Notes: generated from the letters alone by a model not told the origin. DNA of 64,000 bases from CP2-2F sp034432555 (GCA_034432555.1 DAOUBW010000022.1:9949-73948); one strand, 5' to 3'. Numbered from the stretch's first letter, positions 16,616-25,785 are shown. Numbers and translations: made by a program.

Positions 16616-18274
16616 ATGACGGGTAACCTTTCTCAGGCACAGCGCTTGGTGCAGGCGGATACCGACCCATCACCGCTCTTTGATACCCTCAAACGCCAAA
16701 CTGATCAATTGTTGGCAATCAACAATGTGATCACGGCGGCTGCCAGCTCGCCTGACCTCAAACATACCCTCAACGCAGCGTTGGAGGCGGTGCTGAAGCT
16801 TGTCCCGTTAGATGCCAGCGGCATCAGCCTGATTGATCGCAGCACCAACGAACTGGTGATGTATGCTCAGCGCGGCTGGCGGCACGATTTTACCTCTGAG
16901 CCAATGCGCGTGAAACTTGGCGAAGGCTTATCGGGCTTGGTGGTGAACAGCGGGCAGCCCGTCATCACCGGCGATCTAAGTGATGATCCGCGCCTGAGCG
17001 TGCCAGCCTTCATTGCCGAGCAGGTAAAGGCGATGGCAATGGTGCCGATGCACGCACGTGGTAAGGTGGTGGGCGTGCTGAGTGTGATGAGCCGTGTGCT
17101 ATATGAGTTCAGCGGCGCAGAGATGAGCATTTTGCAGGTGATTGCCGATCAGGTGGGTCTGGCGATTGATAACGCATTGTTGGTTGAATCGGTGCGCGCA
17201 CAGCAGCAGCGCTTAGAGGCAATCCTGCACGCCACCGCCGATGCCATCATTGCCACCGATGGGCGCGGCGTGATCAATCTGGTGAATTATGCCGCACAGC
17301 GCTTGTTAAACACCAGAGACACCCTGTTGGGCAAGCCACTCTGCGATGTAGATTTTCTACCCGCCATCCGCGAGCGCTTGTGTGAAGCGCTGCGCCCAGA
17401 CTCCACCGAACGCTTTTTTGAAGCGCTGCTGACCAACGGACATTATCTGATGTGTGAAGTGGCGCCGGTTGCCGCACACGCTGAGGACACCGAGCCAAGT
17501 TGGGTGGTTGTCTTCCGCGATATTTCCCATCAAAAGCAGGCAGAGCAAGCCCGCTTAAGTTTCATTCAGACGGCGGCGCACGAACTGCGGAATCCGCTTG
17601 GTGTGACCTTAGGCGCGCTGCACATGCTGGGCAGGAACTGGGAAGATCGGCTGACGGAGAGCGATAAAGAGATTTTTGAAATAGCCTTTCGCGGCATTGG
17701 GCGAATGCAAGATTTAATTGATGACCTTTTGAACCTTGAACATATCGAATCTGGTATTGGGATGCGCTTCGAGCCGATCAACATCTTTGAGATGCTCTCG
17801 CGCTGTGCGGATGATATGCGCCCCATGCTGGCGAATAAGCGCCAAGCCCTGATCCTTGAGATGGAGGAAGGGCTGCCCGCTTTCTCAGGCGATGAGCGCT
17901 GGCTCTCACGGGCGGTTATGAACCTGATCAGCAATGCGTACAAATACACGCAAGAAGGCGGTCAGATCACGGTACGTGCCTTGCTGCGCCAGACAGACGC
18001 CCAATATGAGTTGGTTTTACAAGTGCAGGATAACGGACCCGGCATCCCGCGGGAGGCGCAGCGCCGCCTTTTTGACCGCTTCTACCGCGTGCGGCACGCC
18101 GAGAACAAAGCGGTTGGCACCGGGCTGGGCTTGGCAATCGTGAAATCAGTGGCAGAGCGGCACAAAGGGCGCGTCACCGTCTACAGCGAACTGCCCTTGT
18201 TCAGCACGCTTTGGCAGAACAAAGGCACCACCTTTAGCCTAATTTTGCCCTATCGCAGTCAGGCGGGAGAATAG
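16616..18274 (+). CDS. GAF-PAS sensor histidine kinase
   Basis: A cytosolic sensor kinase of about 552 residues with no membrane segment. Order: GAF domain (about 30-190, with LGEGLSGLVVNSGQPVITGDL), PAS domain (about 195-310, ILHATADAIIATD), HisKA with phospho-acceptor His322 (FIQTAAHELRNPLG), and HATPase_c with N-box NLISNAYKY, G1 DNGPGIP and G2 GTGLGLAIVKSV. It should autophosphorylate and pass phosphate to a response regulator, none of which is adjacent. ATG 16616 follows AAGG (16601-16604) at 11 bases; ATG 16595 is an alternative adding seven residues. Confidence 0.93.
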   Translation: MTGNLSQAQRLVQADTDPSPLFDTLKRQTDQLLAINNVITAAASSPDLKHTLNAALEAVLKLVPLDASGISLIDRSTNELVMYAQRGWRHDFTSEPMRVKLGEGLSGLVVNSGQPVITGDLSDDPRLSVPAFIAEQVKAMAMVPMHARGKVVGVLSVMSRVLYEFSGAEMSILQVIADQVGLAIDNALLVESVRAQQQRLEAILHATADAIIATDGRGVINLVNYAAQRLLNTRDTLLGKPLCDVDFLPAIRERLCEALRPDSTERFFEALLTNGHYLMCEVAPVAAHAEDTEPSWVVVFRDISHQKQAEQARLSFIQTAAHELRNPLGVTLGALHMLGRNWEDRLTESDKEIFEIAFRGIGRMQDLIDDLLNLEHIESGIGMRFEPINIFEMLSRCADDMRPMLANKRQALILEMEEGLPAFSGDERWLSRAVMNLISNAYKYTQEGGQITVRALLRQTDAQYELVLQVQDNGPGIPREAQRRLFDRFYRVRHAENKAVGTGLGLAIVKSVAERHKGRVTVYSELPLFSTLWQNKGTTFSLILPYRSQAGE

Positions 18275-18278
18275 GCGT

Positions 18279-18284
18279 TATAAT
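18279..18284 (+). promoter_or_regulatory. -10 element upstream of membrane protein gene
   Basis: A perfect TATAAT five bases after the kinase stop codon. No good -35 is seen at 16-18 bases upstream, so promoter strength is uncertain. Confidence 0.4.
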
Positions 18285-18326
18285 GAATAATATGGCTGAC
18301 TGAATTTTCTGCTGGGAGCAAGTGTC

Positions 18327-19304
18327 ATGTCCATTTCACCTGAGCCAACCGCGACGCCACCCGAAGGCAGCGAAGTGCTGTCCGCCGTTGGGTCGGCGGG
18401 CATTCAGCGCGTGATGATTGCGCCGAACCCCGTCATTGAGGAGGCGCGCCTTAGCCGCCTGCGCGAACCCTTTGCGGTGCTGCCCTTCTCGCGCTTGCCT
18501 GCCAGTCAGGTTATTACGCCAAGCAAGCCCGGCAACCCTGAGACGCAAAAGCGCTACGTTAAAGAGAAAGACCTTGCCGACCTGTGGGCAAAGATCACGG
18601 ACTTGCAAGAGCGTGTGGTGAAAAGCGTGCGCGCTGACCGCACCAACACGGATGCCTACCAAAAAGATTTGCTCTATGCGCGCACCCTGCTGCTTGATTC
18701 AGATTCCAATTATGAGGAAGCGCAGCAGATTTATTACCTGATCAGCGCTGATCTTGCCCGTGAGGAGCGCGTGGTTGCCGATGTGCGCCGCTATCGGGGT
18801 GTTTTGGTGCTGTATCACCTAGTTTGGTTGGTGGGAACGGTGCTGGCAATCGGTCTAGACAGCAGTTTCCGCGCCCTGATCCCTGAGAGCGTCTCGATCA
18901 TGAAATTGGCATGGCTGCCTATCCTAAGCGGTGTTTTTGGCGCAGTCTTCAACGGCATGATGGCGCTGCACGAGCATACTACCGTCCGCCGCGATTTCGA
19001 CCCAATGCACATGACGTGGTATCTGCTTAACCCGATTATGGGCGGCATGTTGGGCTTGGTCGTCTTTATATTCTTTGTGGTCAGCGCCTCAACCTTCACC
19101 GCAAACATCATCACGCGCCCAGAAAGCGAATTGCAAAGCTCGCTGGTCATTTGGCTGCTGGCGTTCATCGTCGGTTGGCAGCAGAACATCGTCTTTCAAC
19201 TGCTCAATCGCTTCCTAAAATCGCTGACGCCGGAGCGCACCGCAAACCGTCCCAACGTCAGCGAGACGCCGATCATTATGGAACAGCCGCCGCGTCAGCC
19301 CTAA
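18327..19304 (+). CDS. Membrane protein with cytosolic helical N-terminus, unknown
   Basis: 325 residues, family not recognised. The first 150 residues are soluble and predicted helical (KRYVKEKDLADLWAKITDLQERVVKS and LLDSDSNYEEAQQIYYLISADLAREER), suggesting a coiled-coil or four-helix region. The rest holds about four transmembrane helices (VLYHLVWLVGTVLAIGL; LAWLPILSGVFGAVFNGMMAL; NPIMGGMLGLVVFIFFVVSA; LVIWLLAFIVGWQQNIVF). GGGAG at 18314-18318 supports the ATG start. It sits between a sensor kinase and a transporter fusion, and may be a stress or signalling membrane protein. Confidence 0.8.
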   Translation: MSISPEPTATPPEGSEVLSAVGSAGIQRVMIAPNPVIEEARLSRLREPFAVLPFSRLPASQVITPSKPGNPETQKRYVKEKDLADLWAKITDLQERVVKSVRADRTNTDAYQKDLLYARTLLLDSDSNYEEAQQIYYLISADLAREERVVADVRRYRGVLVLYHLVWLVGTVLAIGLDSSFRALIPESVSIMKLAWLPILSGVFGAVFNGMMALHEHTTVRRDFDPMHMTWYLLNPIMGGMLGLVVFIFFVVSASTFTANIITRPESELQSSLVIWLLAFIVGWQQNIVFQLLNRFLKSLTPERTANRPNVSETPIIMEQPPRQP

Positions 19305-19307
19305 GCC

Positions 19308-19316
19308 TGCTATAAT
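19308..19316 (+). promoter_or_regulatory. Extended -10 promoter for ABC permease/MenA fusion
   Basis: TGCTATAAT: a perfect -10 (TATAAT, 19311-19316) with the TGN extension, which can replace a good -35. It is 33 bases before GTG 19350, so the fusion gene probably has its own promoter. Confidence 0.55.
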
Positions 19317-19349
19317 CTGAGTATCTCTGATTGTAGCAAGGAACATGCC

Positions 19350-21029
19350 GTGAGCAGACGTTGGCTCTCTGTTATCTCACCGATCCTCTTGATTGTGCTG
19401 TGGGAAGTGGCGGTGCAACAAGGTTGGCTGAATCGCCGCTTCATTCCGCAGCCTTCCCAAGTCTTCGTCGAACTCCAAAAACTGGCAGAGACAGGGCAGC
19501 TTTGGCGCGAATTAGGCGTAAGCCTGCTACGCATCACGCTTGGCTTCCTCGTCGGCGCGCTGATTGGCGTTGGGCTGGGCTTGCTGATCGGCATCAGCCC
19601 GACGGCAAGCGCCATTTTGCGCCCGATCATCACCGCCATTAATCCCATCCCTAAAATTTTACTGATTCCGTTCGTGGTGCTGGCGCTGGGCTTTGATGAG
19701 CGGGCGCGTATCCTCTCGCTCTCGTTTAGCGTAATGCCGATCTTGTTGCTGGATACGGCAGCGGCAGTCTACCGCATTGATCTGAAATATTTTGAGGTGG
19801 CACGCAGCTACGGCGCCTCACGCTGGAATGAATTCTGGACGGTGGCGCTGCCCGCCGCGCTGCCAAGCATTATGAACAGCCTGAAGCTCGGCTTGGCATA
19901 CAGCATGACTCTGATCGTCGGTGTGGAGTTGTTCGGCGCGCAAAGCGGCATTGGCAAATATGCTTGGGATGCCGGGCAAATCTACTCTGTGAACCGTTTG
20001 GGCGCGGGCATTGTGGCGATTGCGATCACAGGCTGGCTGCTCAGCTTGCTGATCGACCTGATCACGCCGAACCTGATCGCCTGGCAGCCGCGCCAAGCGG
20101 AAGTGCGTCCCGATGAGTCGCCTGTGCAGCGCTTCATCCGCATTTGGTGGCGTGCAGCGCGCCCGTTCAGCTTTACGGCGGCAGTTGTGCCAGTGCTGCT
20201 CGGCACGGCAATTGCCGCGTGGCAAGGCTATTTCAATCCGCTGATGTTCTTCTTAGCGCTGATCGGCTCTGTGGCGCTGCAAGCTGGCACGAACCTGATC
20301 AACGATTACTACGATCACGTCAAGGGTGCCGATAATGAACGCTCGCTGGGCGTGGGCGGCGCCATTCAACGCGGTGAACTGACGCCGCGCCAAGTCTTTA
20401 TGGGTGGCATTGCAGCCTTTGGGCTTGGCTCAGTCATCGGGCTGTACATCGTCAGCGTGGCGGGCGAGTTCATCCTGATCTTAGGCATTATCAGCGTGTT
20501 GGCGGGCTTTTTCTATACAGCAGGACCGGCGGCGCTTGCCTATATCGGGTTGGGCGAGATTACAGTCTTCATCTTCATGGGTCCGATCATCGTAATCGGC
20601 GCGTACTTTGTGCAGGCGGGGCAAGTTAGCCTAGAAGCGCTGATCGCCTCGCTGCCGATTGGCTTTTTGGTGGCTGCCATCTTGCACGCCAACAACCTGC
20701 GCGATCTGGAAAGTGATAAGCAGATCGGCAAGCGTACCCTTGCCACACTGCTTGGCAGACAGCGCGCCAACTGGGAATATTACCTGCTCATCGGCGGCAC
20801 GTATGGCGCACTGATTCTGACGGTGTTGTTTGGCAGTGCGCCGTTTCTAGCGCTGTTGGCGCTCCTAACTTTCCCACAGGCATATGGCTTGATGCAGCGT
20901 GTGGCGGTGAACACTGAGCCTGCTGCCTTAAACCCAGTGCTGCGGAAAACAGCGCAACTTCATGCCCGCTTCGGGATGCTTTTGGTAAGTGGTTGGGTGC
21001 TGGCGCTGATGCTAACTTTGTTGGGTTAG
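19350..21029 (+). CDS. ABC transporter permease fused to MenA/UbiA-type prenyltransferase
   Basis: One uninterrupted 559-residue frame joins two families. Residues 1-255 are a SsuC/TauC-like importer permease with the EAA loop ARSYGASRWNEFWTVALPAALP (about 150-172) that docks on an ATPase. Residues about 266-559 are a complete UbiA-superfamily prenyltransferase of MenA type, starting RIWWRAARPFSFTAAVVPVLLG, with both Mg-prenyl-diphosphate motifs: Asn318-Asp319-x-x-Asp322 (NLINDYYDHVKG) and Asp452-x-x-x-Asp456 (NNLRDLESDKQIGKRT). The join (TPNLIAWQPRQAEVRPDESP) has no stop codon. Internal GTG codons could give separate translation. GTG 19350 follows AAGGA at good spacing. The prenyltransferase half would make menaquinone precursors; no ATPase, binding protein or other men gene is nearby. 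Confidence 0.88.
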   Translation: MSRRWLSVISPILLIVLWEVAVQQGWLNRRFIPQPSQVFVELQKLAETGQLWRELGVSLLRITLGFLVGALIGVGLGLLIGISPTASAILRPIITAINPIPKILLIPFVVLALGFDERARILSLSFSVMPILLLDTAAAVYRIDLKYFEVARSYGASRWNEFWTVALPAALPSIMNSLKLGLAYSMTLIVGVELFGAQSGIGKYAWDAGQIYSVNRLGAGIVAIAITGWLLSLLIDLITPNLIAWQPRQAEVRPDESPVQRFIRIWWRAARPFSFTAAVVPVLLGTAIAAWQGYFNPLMFFLALIGSVALQAGTNLINDYYDHVKGADNERSLGVGGAIQRGELTPRQVFMGGIAAFGLGSVIGLYIVSVAGEFILILGIISVLAGFFYTAGPAALAYIGLGEITVFIFMGPIIVIGAYFVQAGQVSLEALIASLPIGFLVAAILHANNLRDLESDKQIGKRTLATLLGRQRANWEYYLLIGGTYGALILTVLFGSAPFLALLALLTFPQAYGLMQRVAVNTEPAALNPVLRKTAQLHARFGMLLVSGWVLALMLTLLG

Positions 21030-21646
21030 CTGTGCTGCACGATCAACCGTTCTTCTACTACGGCGGCAATGGTACCTTGCACCACTGCCAACGGCTGATC
21101 GGCATCAATGCGTACCCAGCGCTCAGGTTGGGCGGCGATCAGGGCAAGGTAGCCTTCGCGCACGCGCTGGTGAAAGGTCAAAGACAGCGCGTCCAGACGG
21201 TTGAGGGCGCCCTCTTGAGCGCGGCGCGCCAAGCCTTGCGCGGGATCAATATCGAGGAAGAAGGTCAGGTCAGGCTGCAAGCCGCCCGTGGCAAAGGCGG
21301 TGATGTGCTGCAACGCCGCCAGATCGAGTCCGCGCCCATAGCCCTGATAGGCGAGCGTGCTATCGGCATACCGATCACTCAGCACGATGCTGCCGCTTTG
21401 CAGGGCGGGGCGAATCAGCGCGGCAACGTGCTGTGCGCGGTCAGCGGCGTAGAGCAGCAGTTCGGCGCTTGGCTCCACCTGGCTGTGAATATCTAGCAAC
21501 AGGGCGCGCAGCTTTGCGCCAAGCGGCGTGCCGCCGGGCTCGCGGGTGGTCAGGGTGCGGAAGCCGCGCCGTTCCAGCCATTCGCGCAGCAGGGCAATCT
21601 GTGTGGTCTTGCCGCTGCCTTCGCCGCCTTCAAAAGTAATGAACAT
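21026..21646 (-). CDS. tmk: Thymidylate kinase
   Basis: 206 residues, usual length for dTMP kinase, which makes dTDP for DNA synthesis. The P-loop is FEGGEGSGKTTQ (residues 4-15), the DR(Y/H) motif is LSDRYADSTLAYQG, and the LID-type region follows (AQGLARRAQEGALNRLDALS). TFFLDIDPAQG is the Walker-B-like strand. It lies nine bases downstream of dusB in the same direction, so the pair is probably one transcript. Its stop codon overlaps the convergent fusion gene by four bases. Confidence 0.96.
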   Translation of the reverse strand: MFITFEGGEGSGKTTQIALLREWLERRGFRTLTTREPGGTPLGAKLRALLLDIHSQVEPSAELLLYAADRAQHVAALIRPALQSGSIVLSDRYADSTLAYQGYGRGLDLAALQHITAFATGGLQPDLTFFLDIDPAQGLARRAQEGALNRLDALSLTFHQRVREGYLALIAAQPERWVRIDADQPLAVVQGTIAAVVEERLIVQHS

Positions 21647-21655
21647 GCCGCGTGC

Positions 21656-22672
21656 CTATTCGATGATCCGAAAACATGCTTCAATATCCGCCAGCGACTG
21701 GGCGCGCACCAATTGATCGCGCAAGGCGGCGGCATACTTTGTGCCAAGCCGATACTGTGTGAGCTGCCCACGCAGTTCAAGGCAGGCTTGCCGCTCGGAA
21801 AGCGCCGTGCGCGAGAGCGCCAAGCGTGCGTGCTGAAGTGCTAATTGCGCAATCTCGTGCGGTGAGGGCGGCGGCAATTTCTCGCCCGTGCGGATTTCAT
21901 GGGCGATGTGCTTAAACAGCCATGGTTTGCCCATCGCAGCGCGCCCGATCATAACGGCATCGCAGCCTGTTTCGCGGAACATACGGATGGCGTCTTGCGC
22001 GTTGCTCACATCGCCATTCCCAATGACCGGAATCCGCACCGCCTCTTTCACCTGCCGAATGACCGACCAATCGGCGCTACCGCTAAAGCCTTGCGCTGCC
22101 GTGCGCCCATGCACAGCAATTGCCTTCACGCCGACGCCCTCCGCAGCGCGTGCGAATGGCACCGCCGTCAGTATATCGGCATCCCAGCCGGCGCGCACTT
22201 TCACCGTGACAGGCACTTTCACGGCACGCACCACCGCTTCCACAACCAGTGTCGCCGTGCAAACATCGCGCAGCAGCGCCGCGCCTGCGCCTGATTTCGC
22301 CACCTTTGGCACCCAACAGCCCATGTTAATATCTACGATGCTGGCACCGCGATCTACCACAAAACGCGCCGCCTCTGCCATCACACTCGGTTCGCTGCCG
22401 TAAAGCTGCACGGCGAACGGGAATTCATCGGGCGACCAATCCAGCATGTCGAACGTTTTGCGGCTTTTGTAGTGAATGGCTTGGCTGCTCAGCAGTTCAG
22501 TGCAGACCAAGCCGCAATCGCCCTGCTGGCGGCACAAGGCGCGCAAGGCGTAACTCGTCTGCCCTGCCATGGGCGCAAGGGTCAGTGGCGTTTCAATGCG
22601 GATGTTGCCGATCTCAAAAGGCGCGAAGGCGATCTGATCGGCGGGTTGGGCTAGGGATGGCGCAGAAAGCAT
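21656..22672 (-). CDS. dusB: tRNA-dihydrouridine synthase (DusB-like)
   Basis: A 338-residue FMN enzyme reducing uridine to dihydrouridine in tRNA D-loops. It begins the barrel with TLAPMAGQTSYALRALCR, has the catalytic Cys in INMGCWVPKV (family INMGCP-PKV; the Pro is Trp here), the FMN/substrate-binding VKVRAGW, HGRTAAQGFSGSADW and the GNGDV phosphate loop, then VMIGRAAMGKPWLF. The helical C-terminal domain is complete. It has its own extended -10 promoter 33 bases upstream and is followed by tmk. Confidence 0.95.
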   Translation of the reverse strand: MLSAPSLAQPADQIAFAPFEIGNIRIETPLTLAPMAGQTSYALRALCRQQGDCGLVCTELLSSQAIHYKSRKTFDMLDWSPDEFPFAVQLYGSEPSVMAEAARFVVDRGASIVDINMGCWVPKVAKSGAGAALLRDVCTATLVVEAVVRAVKVPVTVKVRAGWDADILTAVPFARAAEGVGVKAIAVHGRTAAQGFSGSADWSVIRQVKEAVRIPVIGNGDVSNAQDAIRMFRETGCDAVMIGRAAMGKPWLFKHIAHEIRTGEKLPPPSPHEIAQLALQHARLALSRTALSERQACLELRGQLTQYRLGTKYAAALRDQLVRAQSLADIEACFRIIE

Positions 22673-22704
22673 GGGTCACTCACAGGCACGAAACATTGTT
22701 AGGC

Positions 22705-22732
22705 ATTATAGCAGAGCCGCGCCTTGAGTCTA
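22705..22732 (-). promoter_or_regulatory. Extended -10 promoter for dusB-tmk
   Basis: Read on the minus strand: TAGACT (-35, 22732-22727), 16 bases, then TGC-TATAAT (22713-22705), giving a perfect -10 with TGN extension, 33 bases from the dusB start. Confidence 0.6.
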
Positions 22733-22830
22733 GGTGGTGCGGCGCAGCCAACCCTCTTCTCGACGGCAGGTTCGCCACCTTGCTAGCGGTAGGTTATACT
22801 GTGTGCGGGCAAAAGAAAGTACGAGGGCAT

Positions 22831-24894
22831 ATGCGCGCACTGCAACCAAAGCAACCATTGAGCATTTGGCAATCATTGCGCTTTCGCAACTGGCGAATCA
22901 TCGTGCGAATTACTGTGCTGTTGCTAGGCGTTTCCCTGTTCACAGCAGCTGCTGTAACGGTGTTTATCACCCAGAACGCAGCGCAATCGCTGACGCAGCA
23001 AATGAGCCAGCGGCTGGATAGCATGGCGTTTGGCAGCGCACGGGTGCTTCAAGATGATAATGAGTTTTCGCTGAAAGCTACCGTTGCCCTACAGGCGCAG
23101 TCTTTAGATGAGCTTCTGAGTCAAGGCGTCTCAGACTATGCCGATGAGTTGCTCGAAACTATCTACAACGCCTATTCTGCTATTCAGGACGTTTATATCA
23201 CAGATTCAGATGGCATCGTCATTGCAGCCTTAGACGAAGCGCTAATCGGTGAACGTCCTGATTTGCCGCACATTCAGCGTGCCTTACAAGGCGAACTCGG
23301 CACTGTGAAACCTTATCTGATCGCTGATTCGACCTTTGCCCTTACTTCCGCAGCAATCCCGTTAAAGCATCAAGATAAAGTCTTAGGTGTCTTAGTGTTC
23401 AACTACACTTTGAACATATTTGACTTCCTCCTGCGCGATACGCTTCTCATCCAGCAGGGCGATGGGAGCGTCCGAACCTTGCGCGATGCGCGTATGTACG
23501 CCGTGAATGACGAAGGGCTTGTCCTGTTTGATAGCGCTAAAGATCGCGCATGGCTGCATAGCTTGCTTGGCACACCCTCAGAAGTTGTTGCCGCCAAGTA
23601 CAGCGCGGAAGGCGCACTCGGCATGATCTGCACCGCCGAAAACTGGGATGGCTCGCAAGAATGCCCATCCGATCAGCTTGTGCCACGCACCACCTTCCAA
23701 ACGCTGCCCGCCATGCAGCCTATGCTTGATCTGACTCGCCAAGTCTTCGCTAAGCCGCAGCGTGGCAGCTTCCGCTACTGCCGCCCTGATGACCTAAGCA
23801 AAGCACCTGCCACTGATGACTGCAACGGCACGTGGTATCTGGTTGGTTACGCGCCGATGCAGAATAAATTGACAGGCGAAACATGGTTTACAGTCATCGC
23901 GGAAGTGCCAGAATCCGCTGTGCTAGAGGCAGTTACCGAGCAGCGCACAAGCGGCTTTGCCGTTGCTGCCTTCGTGCTGCCTTTGGCGTTCCTAGTTGCC
24001 GTGCTGATGGCGCGCACGATTGCCCGTCCGATTCGCCGCCTTTCGGTGGTGGCTGCCGAAGTGGAGCGCGATCAGCCATTGAATGAGGCGATTGTTGCTC
24101 AGGTGGCACGGCGCGGCGATGAACTGGGTGACCTCGCACGCATTTTTGGCAACATGGTGCGCGCCCTGAACGCCCGCCGCGAAGAACTGCAAACCATCTA
24201 CAACATCGGCACCAGCATCAGCGGCAGCCTTGACCTGAACGAGACACTCAATTATGTAGTGACTTCCCTACGGCAGGTCATTCCCTATGATTGGGCAGAG
24301 ATCAGCTTTTATGACGCCCAAAAGCAGCAGATCATCGCCCAGGTGGCTGCCGATCACGATTCGGTGGAGCCAGCTGATCCGCAGCCGATTAACGCCATGC
24401 AGGGCTACCTCAGCTACCTGCTGACGCAAGGCCGCGGTGTATGCGTGCCAGAGATTGCCGCCTTCAAGGGCGCGCTGTGGCAAACGGGCAGGCAGTGGGA
24501 TGCATTGCAACCGCGTGCCTACTTGGGCGTGCCGCTGAAGGCGAAAGATAAGATCATCGGCGTGATCGAGATGATCAGCGGGCGCGCCAACGGGCTGACC
24601 ACCGATCACCTGCGCGTGCTGGAGAGTGTGGCAGTGCAGGCGACCGTTGCCCTGCAAAACGCGCAAGAAGTGCAGGTGCGCGAGGCGAAGCTGCGCCAAG
24701 AGATTCAAGAACTCCGCATTGAGATTGATGAGGCGAAAAAGACCAAGCAAGTTGCCGCCATCACCGAGTCGGAATACTTCCAGCACTTGCAGAGCCGCAT
24801 CAGCGACCTACGCAAGCGTACTAAGAAGCAGCCCAACCAGCCATCAAGCATTGACGCGATGGCTGCCGAAAAACCTGAGACGGATAGCCCATGA
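22831..24894 (+). CDS. Membrane sensor: Cache-like, HAMP, GAF and coiled coil, no kinase
   Basis: About 687 residues. One TM helix near residues 24-46 is followed by a large extracellular sensory region of about 320 residues with a Cache-like layout (DVYITDSDGIVIAALDEALIG; GDGSVRTLRDARMYAVNDEGLVLF), then a second TM (FAVAAFVLPLAFLVAVLMA), HAMP (RPIRRLSVVAAEVERD to GNMVRALNA), GAF (SGSLDLNETLNYVVTSLRQV to ALQNA) and a basic coiled coil. No histidine kinase, GGDEF or methyl-accepting domain follows, so the output must be a partner protein. Four Cys in the external domain could form disulfides. ATG 22831 sits after a purine-rich GAGGG; the longer frame upstream overlaps dusB antisense. Confidence 0.85.
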   Translation: MRALQPKQPLSIWQSLRFRNWRIIVRITVLLLGVSLFTAAAVTVFITQNAAQSLTQQMSQRLDSMAFGSARVLQDDNEFSLKATVALQAQSLDELLSQGVSDYADELLETIYNAYSAIQDVYITDSDGIVIAALDEALIGERPDLPHIQRALQGELGTVKPYLIADSTFALTSAAIPLKHQDKVLGVLVFNYTLNIFDFLLRDTLLIQQGDGSVRTLRDARMYAVNDEGLVLFDSAKDRAWLHSLLGTPSEVVAAKYSAEGALGMICTAENWDGSQECPSDQLVPRTTFQTLPAMQPMLDLTRQVFAKPQRGSFRYCRPDDLSKAPATDDCNGTWYLVGYAPMQNKLTGETWFTVIAEVPESAVLEAVTEQRTSGFAVAAFVLPLAFLVAVLMARTIARPIRRLSVVAAEVERDQPLNEAIVAQVARRGDELGDLARIFGNMVRALNARREELQTIYNIGTSISGSLDLNETLNYVVTSLRQVIPYDWAEISFYDAQKQQIIAQVAADHDSVEPADPQPINAMQGYLSYLLTQGRGVCVPEIAAFKGALWQTGRQWDALQPRAYLGVPLKAKDKIIGVIEMISGRANGLTTDHLRVLESVAVQATVALQNAQEVQVREAKLRQEIQELRIEIDEAKKTKQVAAITESEYFQHLQSRISDLRKRTKKQPNQPSSIDAMAAEKPETDSP

Positions 24895-24942
24895 TTGATG
24901 GTATAAAGAGGGTCACTCGCCCTGCGCGCCAAAAATTCCCTC

Positions 24943-24971
24943 TTGCCAAAGCCTGAAAAACGATCTATACT
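24943..24971 (+). promoter_or_regulatory. tRNA-Gly promoter
   Basis: -35 TTGCCA (24943-24948), exactly 17 bases, -10 TATACT (24966-24971); the tRNA begins 14 bases later. Confidence 0.75.
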
Positions 24972-24984
24972 ACCATTCACAAGT

Positions 24985-25056
<72 letters not shown>

Positions 25057-25062
25057 CAAATG

Positions 25063-25091
25063 ACCTCTGGGTTGCTTCCCAGAGGTTTTTT
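25063..25091 (+). terminator. Rho-independent terminator after tRNA-Gly
   Basis: ACCTCTGGG (25063-25071) and CCCAGAGGT (25078-25086) form a nine-base stem with a six-base loop, followed by TTTTTT. Confidence 0.92.
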
Positions 25092-25108
25092 GTTGCACAG
25101 GAGCGCAC

Positions 25109-25765
25109 ATGCACAAACAAGGCGCTTGGTGGCGCTTGGTGAAGTTCGGCTTTCGCCTGCTCTATAACGAGCTGGCGTTCACCTACGATATGGTCAGCGC
25201 GGCGGTTAGCTTGGGCGAATGGCAGGCATGGCAGCGCGCTGCGCTCAACTTTCTACAGCCGCCACACACAGCACCTGTGCTGGAATTGGCGCACGGCACG
25301 GGTAACCTACAGCTTGACCTGCACGCGGCGGGCATTCCAAGCCTTGCCATTGACCTAAGCCCATACATGGGCAGGATCGCGGCGCGCAAAATGCGGCGGG
25401 CAGGCGTGCCAGCGCACCTGATCCGTGCGCGTGCTGAGCAGTTGCCGTTCCGTGCGGAGGCATTCTCAGCGGCGATCAGCACCTTCCCGACGGCGTTCAT
25501 CCTTGCGCCGCAGACGCTGCGCGAAGTTCACCGCGTTTTGCAGCCGCACGGACGCCTGATCATCGTGCCGAACGCCGCGCTGACGGGCAAAGGCGCGGCG
25601 CAGCGCAGCATCGAACTTGCCTACCGTGCCACTGGTCAGCGTGGCGCCCCACCGAGCAACCTCTCGGAGCGTTTCGCCGCCGCAGGCTTTCAGGTGCGCT
25701 TTGCGGAAGTGGCTGCCAAGCGCAGCGTAGCGCACGTTGTGATCGCTGAGAAGACGTTGGGCTAG
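25109..25765 (+). CDS. Class I SAM-dependent methyltransferase
   Basis: 218 residues with the Rossmann SAM-binding order: motif I VLELAHGTGNLQLDL (about 56-70; the usual second acidic/Gly pattern is ELAHGTG), motif II AIDLSPYM, motif III RAEQLPFRAEAFSAAISTFP, then LREVHRVLQPHGRLIIVPNA. This is the Methyltransf_11 / UbiE-like class. The substrate is unknown; adjacency does not point to one. AGGAG at about 25098 supports the ATG. The gene begins 18 bases after the tRNA terminator. Confidence 0.88.
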   Translation: MHKQGAWWRLVKFGFRLLYNELAFTYDMVSAAVSLGEWQAWQRAALNFLQPPHTAPVLELAHGTGNLQLDLHAAGIPSLAIDLSPYMGRIAARKMRRAGVPAHLIRARAEQLPFRAEAFSAAISTFPTAFILAPQTLREVHRVLQPHGRLIIVPNAALTGKGAAQRSIELAYRATGQRGAPPSNLSERFAAAGFQVRFAEVAAKRSVAHVVIAEKTLG

Positions 25766-25785
25766 AACATACCTTGTGCTACAAT
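25757..25785 (+). promoter_or_regulatory. Promoter with extended -10 for small membrane-protein operon
   Basis: TTGGGC (25757-25762), 17 bases, then TACAAT (25780-25785) preceded by TGC. The ATG at 25784 lies inside the -10, so translation must start downstream, at GTG 25793 or ATG 25805. Confidence 0.6.
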
